Source: Prosopocoilus inquinatus
Lineage: Eukaryota; Arthropoda; Insecta; Coleoptera; Lucanidae
Direction: 5' to 3'
Assembly: GCA_036172665.1 (NCBI GenBank)
Contig: CM069876.1
Span: 37,293,001-37,357,000 of the forward strand
DNA length: 64,000 bases
Shown here: one piece after another, positions 23,601-38,600 of the stretch
Layout of the letters: each line of letters opens with the position of its first letter
Numbering within the stretch: position 1 is the first letter of the stretch
The notes under the pieces: generated by a model
Told to the model about the DNA's origin: nothing
Database searches by the model: none
What the model saw: the letters and a program-made list of their open reading frames with translations, nothing else
Position numbers and translations under genes: made by a program

Positions 23601-26600
23601 AAAAACTTCGAAAGGAATGAAGAAAAACACGAAATTATGGCTATAAATTAATAGTGCTTTCGATTAGGATGCATTCAATGTATATTCATATCGTTTTATT
23701 AAATAAGGTTGAAACAAGATAAAGTGCACAAAGTGAATCCCAATCGAAAGCACTACAAGTACCTAAAAAGGAGAAGATTTTGACCAAAACGAAAGACAAA
23801 CACAGAAAGGCTTTCAAGAAGAAGCAGACGTCATGAAAAGGTGGAAATAATATTTTGAGAAATAGTTAGAATTGGACCAAGGAAGATAACAGAATGTGAT
23901 GGAAGAAACAAGAATAGTAGAAGAGGAATCAAAAGAAGAAATTACATTGACTGAAATAAAAAATGATTTCGTATTTTTTAATTACCTGTCAAACTAAAAT
24001 GTCAATAAGAGAACAATAATTTTCCAAAGCTTTCTGCATGGAAAGTTTTGTTTTGCTTTTCTTTTTTCTAATCATTTATTTCTTGATCCTCATATTTTTT
24101 TATTGACTGTCAAAGCACGATTTCTTTTTCTAAAAAAAGTACAAGCTTCGAAAATATAAAACGATTTGGTAACACTGAACACTGTTAAGTCAGAGTAATG
24201 AAATAGCAGAAAACCATTCAAAAGCCGACGTTTGGAATTTTGAGTCGGTTTGTACCATTATCGTCCGAACAATTATTATAATTGCATATTTTTCTCTGTT
24301 TTGTTTTTTCTTACGTCGAGAAAATATTTTTTATTTGAACGGTGTTGATTTTCCTTTGTTTTTTTTTTGTCTTGTAACGAGAAAATATTTTTGATTTGAA
24401 CGGAGTTGGTTATTATGAAGGTGGCGACGATTGGTTATTTAATAATAATAATAATAATAAAATGCCTTTATTTCAGTTGGCGGAGTTCGGCTGTAAAGCT
24501 GCTCGACCACTCAACCAACTTTTAAAATAATTGTCATTATACAGTAATTAAGTAATTAGGTAGAATGCATAGAATACAAGTTTACAAATCAAAAATCAAA
24601 AATAAGAAACAACAAAAAATAAAATAAAAAGAACGTGATGAGATGTACGATCACTGTACCGTAAGGGGTACAACACTGTAGTTGGCAACACTGTTGGCGA
24701 TCAGCGTAATCTGTTATGTTGGATCCGTCAACGCCTTTGTAGGTTTGATTATTATGTGTACGTTATTCTTAAAAGTACGAAAGCATCACAAAACTCACCA
24801 ACAAACATATGTTTTCCTTTTTATAGAACCCTTCACAAAACTTCCACTAGTTGTCAGCCATTCCGTGTCTTTCTTAAATTTCTTGAATAAGCTTTCACTA
24901 CTGAAAAACATGTTTTGTTTTGTCTTTTTCTTATGCTAAGAAACTATTATTGATTGGGACGGAGTTGGTTATTATGAGATTTTTTCTATTATGGCGACTT
25001 TCGGTTCCATAGAGTTGGCGGTACCAAATGTCATTTCATATTTTCCTTATTATAGGGTCTTTCACAAAACTTCCGCTAAATGTCAGCCACCCCGTGATTT
25101 TCTCGAATAAGCTTTCATTATTGAAAGAATTCATTATAAGGGAGGGAAGCCGAAGGCAAAGCATATGCTGTGGTCGAGGTACATTTCAAGATTGGCTTGT
25201 TTGTTCATTTACAGCGGGAATATCAGACACTATAAAGATATTAAAGTTTTGTTTTGAAAGCCAACTAGAAGTAAATTTCAAACTCACTCGATAAGTAATT
25301 GCTAGGGCAACGGCAGACATCGATTCAAAAGTCGACGTTTCGCTGCACACATGTCGACTTTTAAATCAGTTTTTACTATTGTCCGAGCTCAATTATTTAT
25401 ACTCCTAATTACACATTTTGTTTCGTTATTTTTTATGATTTGAGCGGAGTTGGCCATTAACGTAATAGCACAATAGCAAAACTATTAAAAATATTGATGA
25501 ATCGAACAGGTTTTGTTGAAGGACATTAATGACGGTTCTTTGTTTTTAGAAAAAGCGCCATCTATCGGTCGCTCATTTCCCCAGAATATACTGCTTTTTT
25601 TTGTTTGTTTAAATATCATTTCTGTCGCATTTAATTTATTTCAGTGTTTTATTTCTTTCTAATCTCTTCACTCCATTTTCTTATTTATTTCGCTTGTTTT
25701 GTATACAATAATAAAGAAGTTGTAGAGTATACGTAAGCGAAGACAAACCAATTTTTCTTTTTTTTTATTTGAGGCAAGGTTCGGCTGAAATTTAATTAGG
25801 ACTTAAAAAATAAAATCTGTGAAGGCGAGAGCTTTAAAACGTTCGCCCGGGAGTCAATGCAATCGAAATTAAATTAAACGCCGGATCTACTCGAGCAAAC
25901 GAGCAAATCGCGTTCGACAGCTAATTTAATTTAAAATGCGGGCTTCCCCGGTGTCGAGGGCGCTTAATAAAATAGCGGGGCGAGCGAAGAAAAAATCACG
26001 AAACTCACCCCAAAACGCTGCCGCTAATAATAATGCTAAAAAAAATCCGGCCTTTTAAACGCGCAATAAAGACCTCGTTTTAGACTACCCTATGTCTTGT
26101 ATGTATGTATGTACTACGATGGTCAATTTAAATGACACCATTTGACAATTTGGTAGTCCTTACTCTAAATGTTCCTAAGGGTGTGCTTCGCCTGCGGGAG
26201 TATCATTTAAGCTGAGCATCGTAGTACAGTCGCAAGCATTAAATTTTGGTCGTCACTGTTAATCAGAACGTCAGTTTTAATTCCAGGGATGAGAAATTTT
26301 CATAAAATTAGTCGTGTTTTATCAAGAAAGTGTCGAAAACCAATTAAATATTTAAGAGACTGTTCCTACCATTCAAAATTAAGACACGAATCTGCTAAGT
26401 TTTAATAAAATACAAGTTTGTTGCCAAACTCTAACAGTCAACGACGACCGAAATTTATTGCTCGCGACTATACGTATAGGCTTTCGTTCAATTTCCATAA
26501 TAAACATTTTTTTGGGCTGTAAATTTGGAACCTATTCTACTTTTTAAAACCTTTAAACTTTTTTGAAAAGTTCGGTGCCAACCTTTGACAATCAACGACG

Positions 26601-29600
26601 ACCGAAATTTATTGCTCACGACTGTACATACAGGATTTGGTTCAATTTTCGTAATAAATTTTTTTTTGGGCTGCAAATTTGGAACCTACTCCACTTTTGA
26701 AAACAATATTTGATTAAGTATAACTTTTAGATCGTTCATCCTGTATATACCGGGTGTTTGAAAATTGCTAGTATAAAAAAATTGGTTGGTGATGGTGAGT
26801 TGAAGTCATCGGCAAAAAATTCTAATAAAAGTCCTTTAGTTTTCGAGATAAAAATTTGGGCCAAAATTGTTGCTGCGCCACTGAATTAAGGTAACAAGCT
26901 GTCAAAACAGTCACAAATCGGTACATTGTTATTACCGAAATAAATGCCGCTTACACAAATAATGAGTTGACGGACATGGTGTTATTTTATGGAAAAAAAA
27001 ATTTAAAATGGATTTTTTTGATTTCTTTTGGACTTCCAGATGCGACAGTTTTTTTTTGTACTAGCAATTTGCAAACACCCTATATACAATAAATATTAAA
27101 TTGCCTTCGATAAAGTCGCAGTAATTAGCCTTAGCTGATCCCGATATATTCCCAACAAAGCAAATTAATTTCATCCCTTGGGAAGTTCCGCAGATGCTTC
27201 CTTCGGTCGGTAGGCTCGAACCCCCCCGGCTGCAAAATATACCCGCGAACGGAACGCAAGACGGGCAAGGGGTGGCACTGTGCGAACTGCGTAAAATAAA
27301 TATGGCACGCGTGTCTTCCCGCAAAATAAAAGTGACAAATATCAGAGGGAGAATTCAGAATTGGAGCGAGGGTTTATTTTGGAGAGGCAGAATTCGAGAC
27401 TTCTGCTTTCATAATTAGACTACACAACGATATCCCGAACGAAAAAAAAATGTGTAGGGGTTAGACGACTTTATCTCTTTAACAGTAGGGTTTTAATGAA
27501 AAAAAAAAAAAAAAGGTAAAAAGAAGGCTTTTTCAGAAGGAAATTAAGGAAATTAATTTGCAAAAGTATATTTCGCGACTATTTATTAATTATTAGGATG
27601 AGGTGCAAAGTGTATACTTAGCACTACAAAGACAAATCATGATGAAGACTTGCCGGAAAAACAATAATCATGGAATTTATTATACTAACACGTGAGTAGT
27701 GCACCTGTGATTACACAAAGGGTTCTATTAATCTTAACAGTAAGCAACGTCAATGTGATGCATCACGCTTTCAGTTAATATTTAAGCTCCAGTTAACTCC
27801 TTAGAAACGATTGTTACAAGAATCGATCTTCGGAAAGTAATCGTCGGTTAGAGTGGTGCATATTAGACTTAGAGAGGTCATTGCTTGCATGATCTCTATA
27901 ATAAAGAGCCTGTTGTGATCATGAATTTAACTCGTAGAATTTTTTTTCTGTGCTTGGTTTTACCTGTTAAAAACGAAAGCCGTCTCATGGCAGGAAACGG
28001 GTGATTCCCGGATGTGTCCAGGATATCCAACTGGTGTATTTCGCTCCGGATCCTGTAGAGCTTCCGGTGAAAGTCCTCGATTGTTGGTGTGTAGCTATCC
28101 TGGAATTTTCCGCCCAGAAATCGCGCCACCAGACACGTTTTGCCTACTCTAGCAGAACCTAAAAGAAAATTTAAAAAATATTCAACCGTGTGTGCCATGC
28201 TCAAGGGGTGGCAGTTAGCCTTTTGGCCACTCTAAATTTTTTGTCAGTTTGTTCCATAAAAAAAAACAGTTTCTTGTTTGGTAAATTTGAAAAAAGTATC
28301 CACAATTCTGAACTGTCTTAATAAAGCGTCAACCTCACTGTAAAACGTCAACTAAAAAAGAAAAATTAATTGCGGCAATTAAAAGTAGAAAAGTTCAAAT
28401 TGCCGTTACGGTTTGGTTAAAATAAAACAAATTAGGTTTACTTTTTAAGTTTTTAGAGATTTAAGTTCCTTTTGCTTCTGTAATTTTGTTTTTCTAATAT
28501 TAATAACAAGCAGGCTTCTCTCCCTCTTCCCTACTGATCGGTAGAGGGGGGGGGGGTATGAAGAGAGACCGATCCGCTCCCTACGGGCCCGAACCTGTCT
28601 CCGCCTCCATTGCACTCGGTGCCCCCCGCAAAATTTTAAATGTTTAACATTTTTTAAAATTCTATTTGGTTTTCCATTGTTTTTTTTTGTTTCTTTCATT
28701 AATAATTGAACGTTTTTGTATGTCGCAATTCATTTGGTGGTTCGCGGCAGCTAGAAACTTGAAAAAACTGAAGGAAAATATTTTAAAAAGTTGGAAAACT
28801 GTAAAAAAAATTGCCTAATGTTAATTTTTTTGCTTTTTTTTTTTTGACCTTGTACGCGTTGTGATCAGAGATAAGTAATTCGTACATATCCCTGTAGTGA
28901 AATAACTACTTTCTTAAAAGCAATGTGCGTAGGCAACTCGATTAAACTATCAGGCAACTGAGTTGTTCCCCTTCTTAGGGTACGAATATGCCGAAGATGT
29001 CTCACTGTTCACCTCAGACGTTTAGGTCGACCTCGATACCGCGACTTTACCTCGATGTAAAACAAACGTACAGTTTGAAATAGAGCCGTGCATATCGAAG
29101 GTGAATCGTAGCGCGTATCTTCGACATGCACGATTTCATTTATATCTATACGTTTGTTTTATATCGTGGTATCGAGCGCGACCTAAACATCGATAGTGAA
29201 CAGCGAGGCATCTTCGGCATGTTCGTACCCTTACAGTACGAATACTCCGAAGATGCCTCGCTGTTCACTTTAAATGTTTAGATCGCGCTCGATACCGCGG
29301 TATCATCTCGATGTAAAACAAACGTATAGTTGTAAATGGAATCATGCATATCGAAGACGTGCGCTGCTATTCATCTTCGATATGCATAATTCTATTTACT
29401 ACGTACGCTTTTTTAGATCGAAGTGAGATAGTGGTATCGAACATGACCTAATCATCGAGGGTGAACGGCGAGACATCTTCGGCATGTTCGTACTCTAAAA
29501 AGGGGAACAACTCAGTTGCCCGATGTTTTAAACGAATTGCTTACGCAAATTGCTGTTAAGAAAGTAGTTGTGTCACTGTAGGAATATGTACGAATTCCTT

Positions 29601-32600
29601 CTCTCTAATTATAACGCGTACAAGGTCAAAGCGAGTTGGCCGATGTCGGAGGGGAAGTAAACTGGAACCGTTGATTGAGGTATTTATTGGCTGCAATGAC
29701 TTCTAATTATTCAACAGTCGAGAAACTATTTAACTAAGCGTTTATAATATTACATATTTTTCCAAATTTTCCTCCGTAAACTTTGGTCGTTTTGATTTTT
29801 AAATATTTTTGTGGACAGAGAAACTGCGCTCAAGACCACAACTGGGTGCGAAACCAGTATTTAGATACGTTTAATTGTTCATCAAAACTAGGATCGATAA
29901 TGTGCTTTAATAATCTAAATAAAACAGTGCTGATTTAGTAAAAAATAAACTCGAAAAGAAGTATTAAGCGAATAGTTGGCCTTATATTTTATACCACGAT
30001 AAATTCAAGACAGAAAGAGACAAGAAATGAGGTCGCTCGTTATAATGCAAAAAGGAAAAACTTTATCCCTTGTCGCAAGGGCCCCGGAAAATTTTCTCGT
30101 CAGGAGCTTCGCAACTATTAAGGCCGCTTCTGAAAACTAACGAAAGATGAAATTAAACATATTTAAAAAAAAAAGTGGATTCGCCGGGTCAGAAATTTTA
30201 TAATCTTATGCGCTTCAAGAAAAAAAAGATCATAACGAGATTATTATAAATTAGAAGGCGGCCTATTTTGAATCTGGGATAGTTACGGACCTGAACGCTT
30301 ACGAACCCGAAACATTTACATATCTCGGCGTGTCTTAATGAAGTGTGTTTTCGCACCCGAATCGCTAGGATTCAACTAAACAGCAGGTATATGGTCGGCC
30401 GTTATTAATCACGTTGTACAATGCTACATTTCTTTATTTCTTTCGGCGACAGATTCGTTTATCGCGGACACATATCTTAGAGTAGAGATGGATCATTTTC
30501 AAGATCCAACTCAGTGAATCTGGATGCAGTATAAAGATCCGGATCATTGATCTATCTGGAATTCGAAGAATCTGTACAGAAATGAAAACCGTTCGCCCAT
30601 AAGTTTGATCGGTTTTACATATCATGCCACCTTACGACCAGGTTAAAAACTAATCAAATGATGACTCTATTCAAATCGTATTAAAGGTTAGAATAGTGTA
30701 TTATACGCTATTACAATTATTTATAAACTTTTGTGAGTAATTCCTTTCCTTTTCTGCGATCTATAGGTACTTTTCTTTATTTTAAATTGACGCATTCGAA
30801 CTATTTCTTATAAAAAAAATAGCTTAAATCAAATCAAAGAATGAACATAAACTGACATTAAAGATTCAAGCTTAATGACTATTAATATTGATGACTAATA
30901 TTGCTGCTCAATCTCATAGCACGGACTCCCTTCACAAAACCGATTATTATTACTTAGTGGTAGTAAAATAATATTAAATTTGAATGTAAAAGTGATGTAA
31001 TTTTACTATCACTATCACACGGACTCCATTCACGAACCCGAATGCAGTATCGTGTCGTGTACGTTACTGAACACAGGACGTGGCAGGAGGCGAAAGCGCA
31101 ACCACTCGCCCATACTGCCCCCTTTCACCTATCTCATGTACGAATTTACGGTCACTGGTTATGATTCATTTGAATCTTATAATATTATTTAATTGTAACG
31201 TTTAATTTTCATAAAAACCTTTCTAAGTATTGAGTATTCGAGTCTTTACAGAAATATTCGTAACCAATTGAAAATACCCAACTTTAATTTTGGCACAAAT
31301 CTTTCAATTATAAACTTTTTTTTACAAGATTTAATATTTTTAAGGGGTTTCTAAATCCACTAACGTACTTAGATTTTAAATTTAAAAATCGCTAATTTTT
31401 GACGTAAAAAAAGATTCATAATAGGCCTTGAGAATTAATCAAGTATTCACCTTCAATATTATCAGCCCTGGGCTTTGTATTCTTTTTTAAAATTTTCGTC
31501 AGAGTAGTTTCCGAAGCTTTTGTGTTTTAAAAAAAAATCGGTTCGAATTTGATATAAATATATTTTTCACAGGGATGTTTCCATTCTAAACGGATCGCAC
31601 TATATAAAAGCTTACGCAAATTGAGCACAAAATAGACATTGATCGACAGTGAAAATGTTGATTGATTAATGCCGGGTGTTGTATTCAGAATCTCGTAAAT
31701 TTTAAACGAAAAAATCTCTTTATGTGGACAGCACAGAGGGAATGGTAATTACAGCTGTTCATTGCGACCCATTATTCTGAGGTCCGTAATTACCTACCCC
31801 TCGTAATTACGCACGACTTCTTTTATTTACCCCCAACCAGTGAAAAATTTCAAAGCATTAATGCCTCTTTGTGTGTAAGTAAGGTATCTAGCACTAAAAA
31901 TGAGATACGTTTCTAGTACATAGTTTGTTTCGGCAATTTCTTTCCTTTTTTATTATTTGTCCAAGCCATAGAATTTTTCGCCTGGTGAACACGATAAAGA
32001 CGCCCTCCCATACCAATAACTCAGAGGCCACGACAACATCTTTTAAGGCCGCCGTTAACACAAATAAACTTTTGACGTACGAGGGGGCCTTTATCTCTTA
32101 CCGCATTGTTGCGCCCATCGTGTTTGGTAAACTGTGTCGGACGTCGCCGGGCGTCGCTGCTGTTGCTGCATTCAGTGGAAGATCTGATCGACAAAGCCTT
32201 CCGCCCCTCAAATAAATACACACAGAGATACCGCCGCCCCATTCGCTCGACGAGCGCTCGAACGCTCCGGGCGTTTCAGGTTTATGATGTGTTTGATTAA
32301 ACCGCAGAATTACGTAAGTTACATGCAAATGGATTTGAGATTATTCTCTGTTTACCTTGCACACATACACATAGAAATATCTATTTTGAAGAACCGAGCC
32401 TCTGAGAGAGGGTTTTATTGGAAACGTGGACGTATTTGAGCGCACCACTTACGAAGAAAAAGAGGTCAACACGTTTCGATGTATGCGAGAATTGCAAACC
32501 AAATTTTAGATCTTCATGGCTTGTTTGATTCCGTTGCTTCTTCTACGCAATTGAGCAAGGGATGTAGTCTACGGCCTCCATGGGGTACAGTGCCTCAGGT

Positions 32601-35600
32601 TTTCTTTTGGGTCAATGCAAGGGGTAGGTTTCTTCTGGAGGAAAATCGTCTGCAGTTGCTTGGTGATGAGGGCCAGTTTTTTATGTGTATGGTGAAGTGG
32701 GCTCAGAGAGATGAGACGAAAGGGTGTCCTGGCATTGACTGTGGAATTGGGACTGTCTTATTGGGCTGTTTGAGCTTAGACTTTGCTGGCAGAAAGTGGG
32801 CGATTTTCTTGAAAGGGCAAGAACTTGGAATATTTTTCATATTCTTTAAAACCGACACAACTTTTTTATGAGTGTGGTGAAGAGGGCTGAGAGAGATCAG
32901 ACGAAGGGATTAGTCCTGGCATTGGCTTTGGAATTGTGGCTGTCTTGTTGGGCTGCTTGAGCCTTGTTGGTAGAAAGTGAGGGATTTGCTTGAAATGGCA
33001 AGAACTTGGAATATTTTTCATATTCTTCAAAACCGACACAACTTTTTTATGAGTGTGGTGAAGAGGGCTAAGAGAGATCAGACGAAGGTGTTAGTCCTGG
33101 CATTGGCTTTCGAATTGGGGCTTATTGGGCTGCTTGAGCCTTGTTGGTAGAAAGTGAGGGATTTGCTTGAAAGGGCAAGAACTCGGAATGTTTCTCATAG
33201 TTCTTCAAAATTTACACAAAAGTGAGGTTCTCCAAACACTCACTCACAAACGGCCTTCTTTGGGAATAGCCAACTTTCTAAGACATTGGCTCAAAAGGGC
33301 GAGAATTTGGAATGCATTTTCTATCTTCAAATTGACACGCCAAATTTCCGAGGGATTTGCTTAAAAGGGCAAGAATTTGGAATGTTTTTCGTATTCATGA
33401 AAACTGACCACCTTGGGATTCCCCTAATTTCTATGTGGCGCAATTTTTCAGAGGGTGGTTCTTATGAATGACTAAAGTTTTTCCTCATTGATCAAATTAC
33501 GCATGTTTCTAACTAACATCGTCCGGTATTACACCTGAAAACGTACTCTTGGCGTTTCTGAAACGAATCTTCTGACTTTGTAGGTTCTTATCTAACTTAC
33601 AATCAGACCAAATTTCTTTAAGTAGTCCTCTAACAACTGGCCAAGTCTTGAGGCTGGTAAATTTCTGGGAGGTTGCGAGTTTTGTTTTTCTTTGTCTTTT
33701 TCTTGCTTCATGTCCAAGGTATTATCAGTAAGGGACGAGTTGTCAGGATGATTTTGATTTAGGCTTGTGGATCGAGATTTTCAAGGTCACGTAATGGGGT
33801 GTCGAAATCTTTTTTGGAAACACGACAAGGAGTGTTTATTGGGCTGGATTTTTTGCGTTTTTATGTTACGTAATTGCGACGTAAGATTCCGATTGTTCTC
33901 CAGAGTACTAGTCCTCTTTGTTTAAGGTATAAAGTAAAATGTATTTATAATTGACGCATCTGATAGTTGTACGAGTCAATGGTTAATAAATATTTCTATT
34001 CTATTCTAATTCTAACCTGTAGTTGGATCGTGATTTTCTCGATTTTGTTGCTCAAATTTTAAATATTTTCATTATTTTATTTAATATATGTTTCTAAATT
34101 TAGTTCAGAGTTATTTTAGCAACTTTCGTAGCGAACAGAAGTTCTTTGTTATTAAAAAACCATAATCTTGTAGAACGCTGATACGAAGTCAGTCAGTATT
34201 TTAAAAAGCGAAAGATAAGATAAGATGGTTGGAAGTCAGTTTCTTAAAGTTCTCTTAGAGTTTTTAGAGTATATTTAGGTCGTAGTTGTGAGTTTCAATT
34301 TCAGTCAATTTTATTTTTCAGAACCATCATTATGTGTAAGCCGTTTATAAATTCTTTTTAATTACATTTAATTTTTAAATAATAAATAATACATTTTCCT
34401 GATTCTCGCCCCCTGCGCTCAAGAACCTACGGTTTACTAAAATAATTTCATATCTGCACAAGGTTTGCTCGGTCAACATACATATGTAACACATACGTGT
34501 TACGAACGTGTAAATTAGATGGAATTATTGAAGCAATATGCGTAAGCAAATATGTTGTTTAGTATTCAGTGCTGTACACCCCTTCAAAATTGTTTCTTTT
34601 CTTCTGCAATTTCGCAGTTCATTCAAGGACAACTTCGAGCTGATGCGATCGAAAAAATTTACGGCCGTAACAAGATCGAGAAGATATTTCGGGGAGAGAA
34701 AGAGGGGTTGATCGAGAAAACTGAGGAAGAAAGATAGGAGAAGAAACAGGAAACCGAAGATTAGATACATCAATGTACATTCTTTGTACAGGACAGAAAT
34801 ATAAGAAGTTTATGGAAAACAATGCGATGAAAGTTGCCACAATAGATCCAAACTTAGATAGAGGGTCAAATCATAGACTGGAATAACACCCCAACGCGCC
34901 CCACACCCAACAGAAAAACATGAAAAGAAGAAGTTGGCTTGGAAGTTGAAAATGCAAAGAAACAAAATAAATACAGGATTAAAATAAGTATAACAAAGCG
35001 AAGAACTCCTGAAGAAATTGAATGAAGATTTTTAACTCAAATAGTTAAAGACTTTGGAACAAACTACAAAATATGAAGAAATAAAAAGAATTAGAAAAGG
35101 GAAAGTATTAGTATGGAACAAATAGATGTTACCAAACAAGTTAAGTGAAATTAGAAGCCTTAAACCAAAACCGGAAAGACTGAAGGAAATGGTTAGGAGG
35201 GGCAGGAGGTTATTGCATTACATCGGATGCCCTAATGGGTAAAGTACGATTTAAGAGAAGAAGAAGAAAAAGAAAATAAGAGTTTCAAGCTTCCCTTCAG
35301 GTGAAAAGGCGAAAGAAAGAATGTTGGTTTTAAGATTATTAAGTATTAGGCGATAATTGGCTGCAAACCCTTTTAGCCAAGTCGCTATTTAGATATGTCG
35401 ACGTTTGAATCGAGAGAAAAAAGAGTTTTAATTTTGACGTCATTTCTTGCATGCGAATCTTCTCCCTTGATTCAAAAATGACGATTCCAAAATAATATCA
35501 AAATAACGAAGGCCGTTCTTCTCTCAATTTAAGAATAACCCTCTCCCCTCCCACCCCCACAGAGATGATTAATATAAACAATGAAGTACCACGGTCTAGA

Positions 35601-38600
35601 ATGTTTTCAAGAACGTTCAGGTTGTCCCAAGATTTTTTCAAAGAACGAGTGCCTTTTGGTTATGGGATGGGGATGTTCTTCTGGATGTTATTGCGAGCAA
35701 TGTTTTGGTTTTTGATTGAAGCGCAACCGCGGTTTTGTGAATTCCCTAAGGGAAGCGAATGGCCTGGAGTGGTACTAGCCGTAATCAATAAAATAGAATT
35801 TAAAGCCGCATAATAGGAAACCCCTGCAGCTGAGGCCCCCACATCTCTCCCAGTGGTATGTTTCAATTTACAATTTACGTTTGAGTGTACTCGTGAATTT
35901 GAATCTTTAAAACGTCTTTCGGTGTAAGTACCCTTATCTTATATCATAATAATAACAAGGATCTAACATCCCTAAATTAAGCCCTAGTCTTTGATTTATA
36001 GTTAGTTAGATTACTGCGCACTGCCATACCAGAAGGATGAGCAAGTCATGCATGGCAAAAAGACATCACATAGTAAGCCAGCAAAAGAGAAATAAAAGCA
36101 GTAAATAAATTGATGCAAATCCAGACAATTAACAAATCAAAAGAGGTGGACGAGTTGAACGGAATCCATTCGAAATATAGAAGAAGATAAAATTGAAAGA
36201 AACGAAATTAGTAAAAAGAGAGCAAACGTGAAGCATTCAAGAGGATAAAAATTATGAAAACCTAAATATTATAACTCACGTTACATCGAAATGAACAAAT
36301 GTACGAAAGTGAAAACAAATGGAATCCTGAAGATGAAAAGGCACGTAGGGGGAACGACGCGACGTGGAAAACAGAGAGCCAGAAAAAATAACGCGGATGG
36401 TCCTTTATACAGATCACATATTTCAGAGCTAACGAATTTCATCCCCTAATTTTACATCAAAGCCGACGGTTAGGCCGGAGAATCAAAAGCCCCGTAGTGC
36501 TCTCACGTTACGTGTTGTTGTGATTTACAGCTTTCGATGTGTTACGGTCCATAATTGATGACAACCAACGTAAATGCTGCATTCGCCTTAATCGAAAATT
36601 ATTATTAAACGAATTGTAAATTAATTAAACAAACGGGTCCGTATCTACCACTGGTTATATTATTATTGATAATTTTTCTCGAAGATCCCCTTGGAATATC
36701 AATTGTTGAAATTTCAGGTGTCAGACTCTTAAATCATTCGCAATGATTCAATGAAAATTTGTTTTAATTTCGTCTTGATCATCTTCTTCGGGTAATCTCA
36801 CTTTCTTATTGTGACCAATTTTATTTCACTCATTGTATTCGATGTTCATTCCTCTACTATTCTTAATATTTTCTTATCGTTGTTGCGGTCGAAATCCACC
36901 GGCAACAGCGCTTCCGTGTTGGCCTACCGGTAGATGTGGCAACGTCGCTTTATCCTCCAGAAACGATCTTTATACCTCGTTTGAAATGCTAGCTCCGTAT
37001 TTGTCTTTTGCTTCAAATAATCTGACCTTCAGCTGGGACAATTTCCCTGGTGCCCTTGGCTTTAGTGTCTCCTGAACTGCATTTTAATCCCAACGAACTG
37101 TTGAATTTAGATAGGTATGATTAACCCGTTAATTCCTAGTACGGAGTTGCTGCTGAAGCAAGAAAGATAAGCAGAGCACGCGCAGTTCGAATTTGGAAGA
37201 GCAATGCGAACAGTTACCGCCCTCTACCGACGAACCTTTGCACCCGGTGACGGAACAACAGCTTCGCGTAACCTGTAACGAATGCTTTCTTGTTTTGTTT
37301 GTCCAATTACCTACCCATCCTCAATGACACAATGGAAATTTATTTTCATTTCGTCCGACGTAATCATCTTCTTCAGATAGTCTCACTTTCTTATTATGAT
37401 TAAACATATTCCACTCGCCATACTCGATGCCCTTTCCTCTTCTATCTTTAACATTTTCTTATCATCTCAGTTTTTATTAATAATGCTTCAAAATTCATCT
37501 ATTCTCAATGATTCAATTAACCATCAAATATCGAAAACAGAAACAAAAACGCTTTCGTAACTGACTTTTCTACGAAGTTAAACTTTTCGTCGGCAGTGTA
37601 CACTTTACACACAATTTAAATTAGGTATTGCACACCGAACCCATTCTTTAGGAAATTAATTAGATTTCCCGTGCTGCTTGTTATTTCGTCCTCAAAGGCT
37701 CTCTCGGCTTTAAAGTTCGAAATGTATCGGAGCGAAGTTTATGCGATTCAATTCGCACAAAGAAAAATAAAACTTCTTCTTCGGGGGTGGCTATTAGAAG
37801 TTGAGAGCCGCGCTCAAAAGAACTTTATTATTCATTAATAATATAAGTACATGGAAATTACGTCTGCTTTTACTTGCAATCGATGTGATGGCGTAATCAC
37901 AACTTATTTTATTTTTTGTTGTCGTCGGACAGTACCTAAGTGCTTGGAAAGTTTATTTTTATGGGCCGATTAAATATTTGTCGTTATCGCTGAGGGTGTA
38001 TGTATTGTATTGATTTACTTGCGTCAATAAATTTGGGTATATTTAGGTCTTTTAATTTAATGATGATTTGAGGGTAGAATAGCTCGCGCATTTGTTAATA
38101 CCGTGGCATATCAACTCGAACAGTTGTTATTATGTATTGTGAAAGCAATAAAAGCAAATTACTTCAAGCTGCTTATTTCCATTAACTTAAATGCCATAAC
38201 ATCCAATTTATTATCGGGTTACTTATCAATAACAGGTATTTTAATTGAGATGGTATACGATGCGAAATGTCAGCATCACGGTGAACAATATATTAGGTGA
38301 CGCCACAAGAGCACTTGGCATTTCCCATGAAAGCGCGAGATCAAATGCGAGAGCGATAGCTGAAAGAGGGGTTCAAATATCAACGCGCGAGAGAGAACAG
38401 AGTTTAATCTTTAAGCATGAGATAACATTAAATTATTTCACGCAGTTGCGTGCGCGTTTCGAACACCCGCGCAGATACCTATTAATTCATTCTTTACTGT
38501 GTTCAGCATTTTGAATCAGGAAAAGATGAAGTTTTATTTACCTAAGTTGCTTAAAAAAATAAATGCGTAATTATTTTTTCGAATTTAATTGCTACGTATC

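Larger units (their letters stand above)
11094..27963 (-). other. Dexras intron 2 (16.9 kb)
   Basis: The donor is ACAG|GTAAAACC at 27963 and the acceptor TTTCAG|GT at 11094. The intron hosts at least ten separate mobile elements or repeat domains, listed individually. Stretches with no recognised feature include 11330-12610, 13880-18300, 20830-21990 and 27090-27960. Confidence 0.85.

Noticed and set aside
32479..32871. 130-codon open frame as a gene
   Set aside because: It runs into a tandem array, has no recognisable domain and no splice-compatible continuation; later units do not keep the frame.
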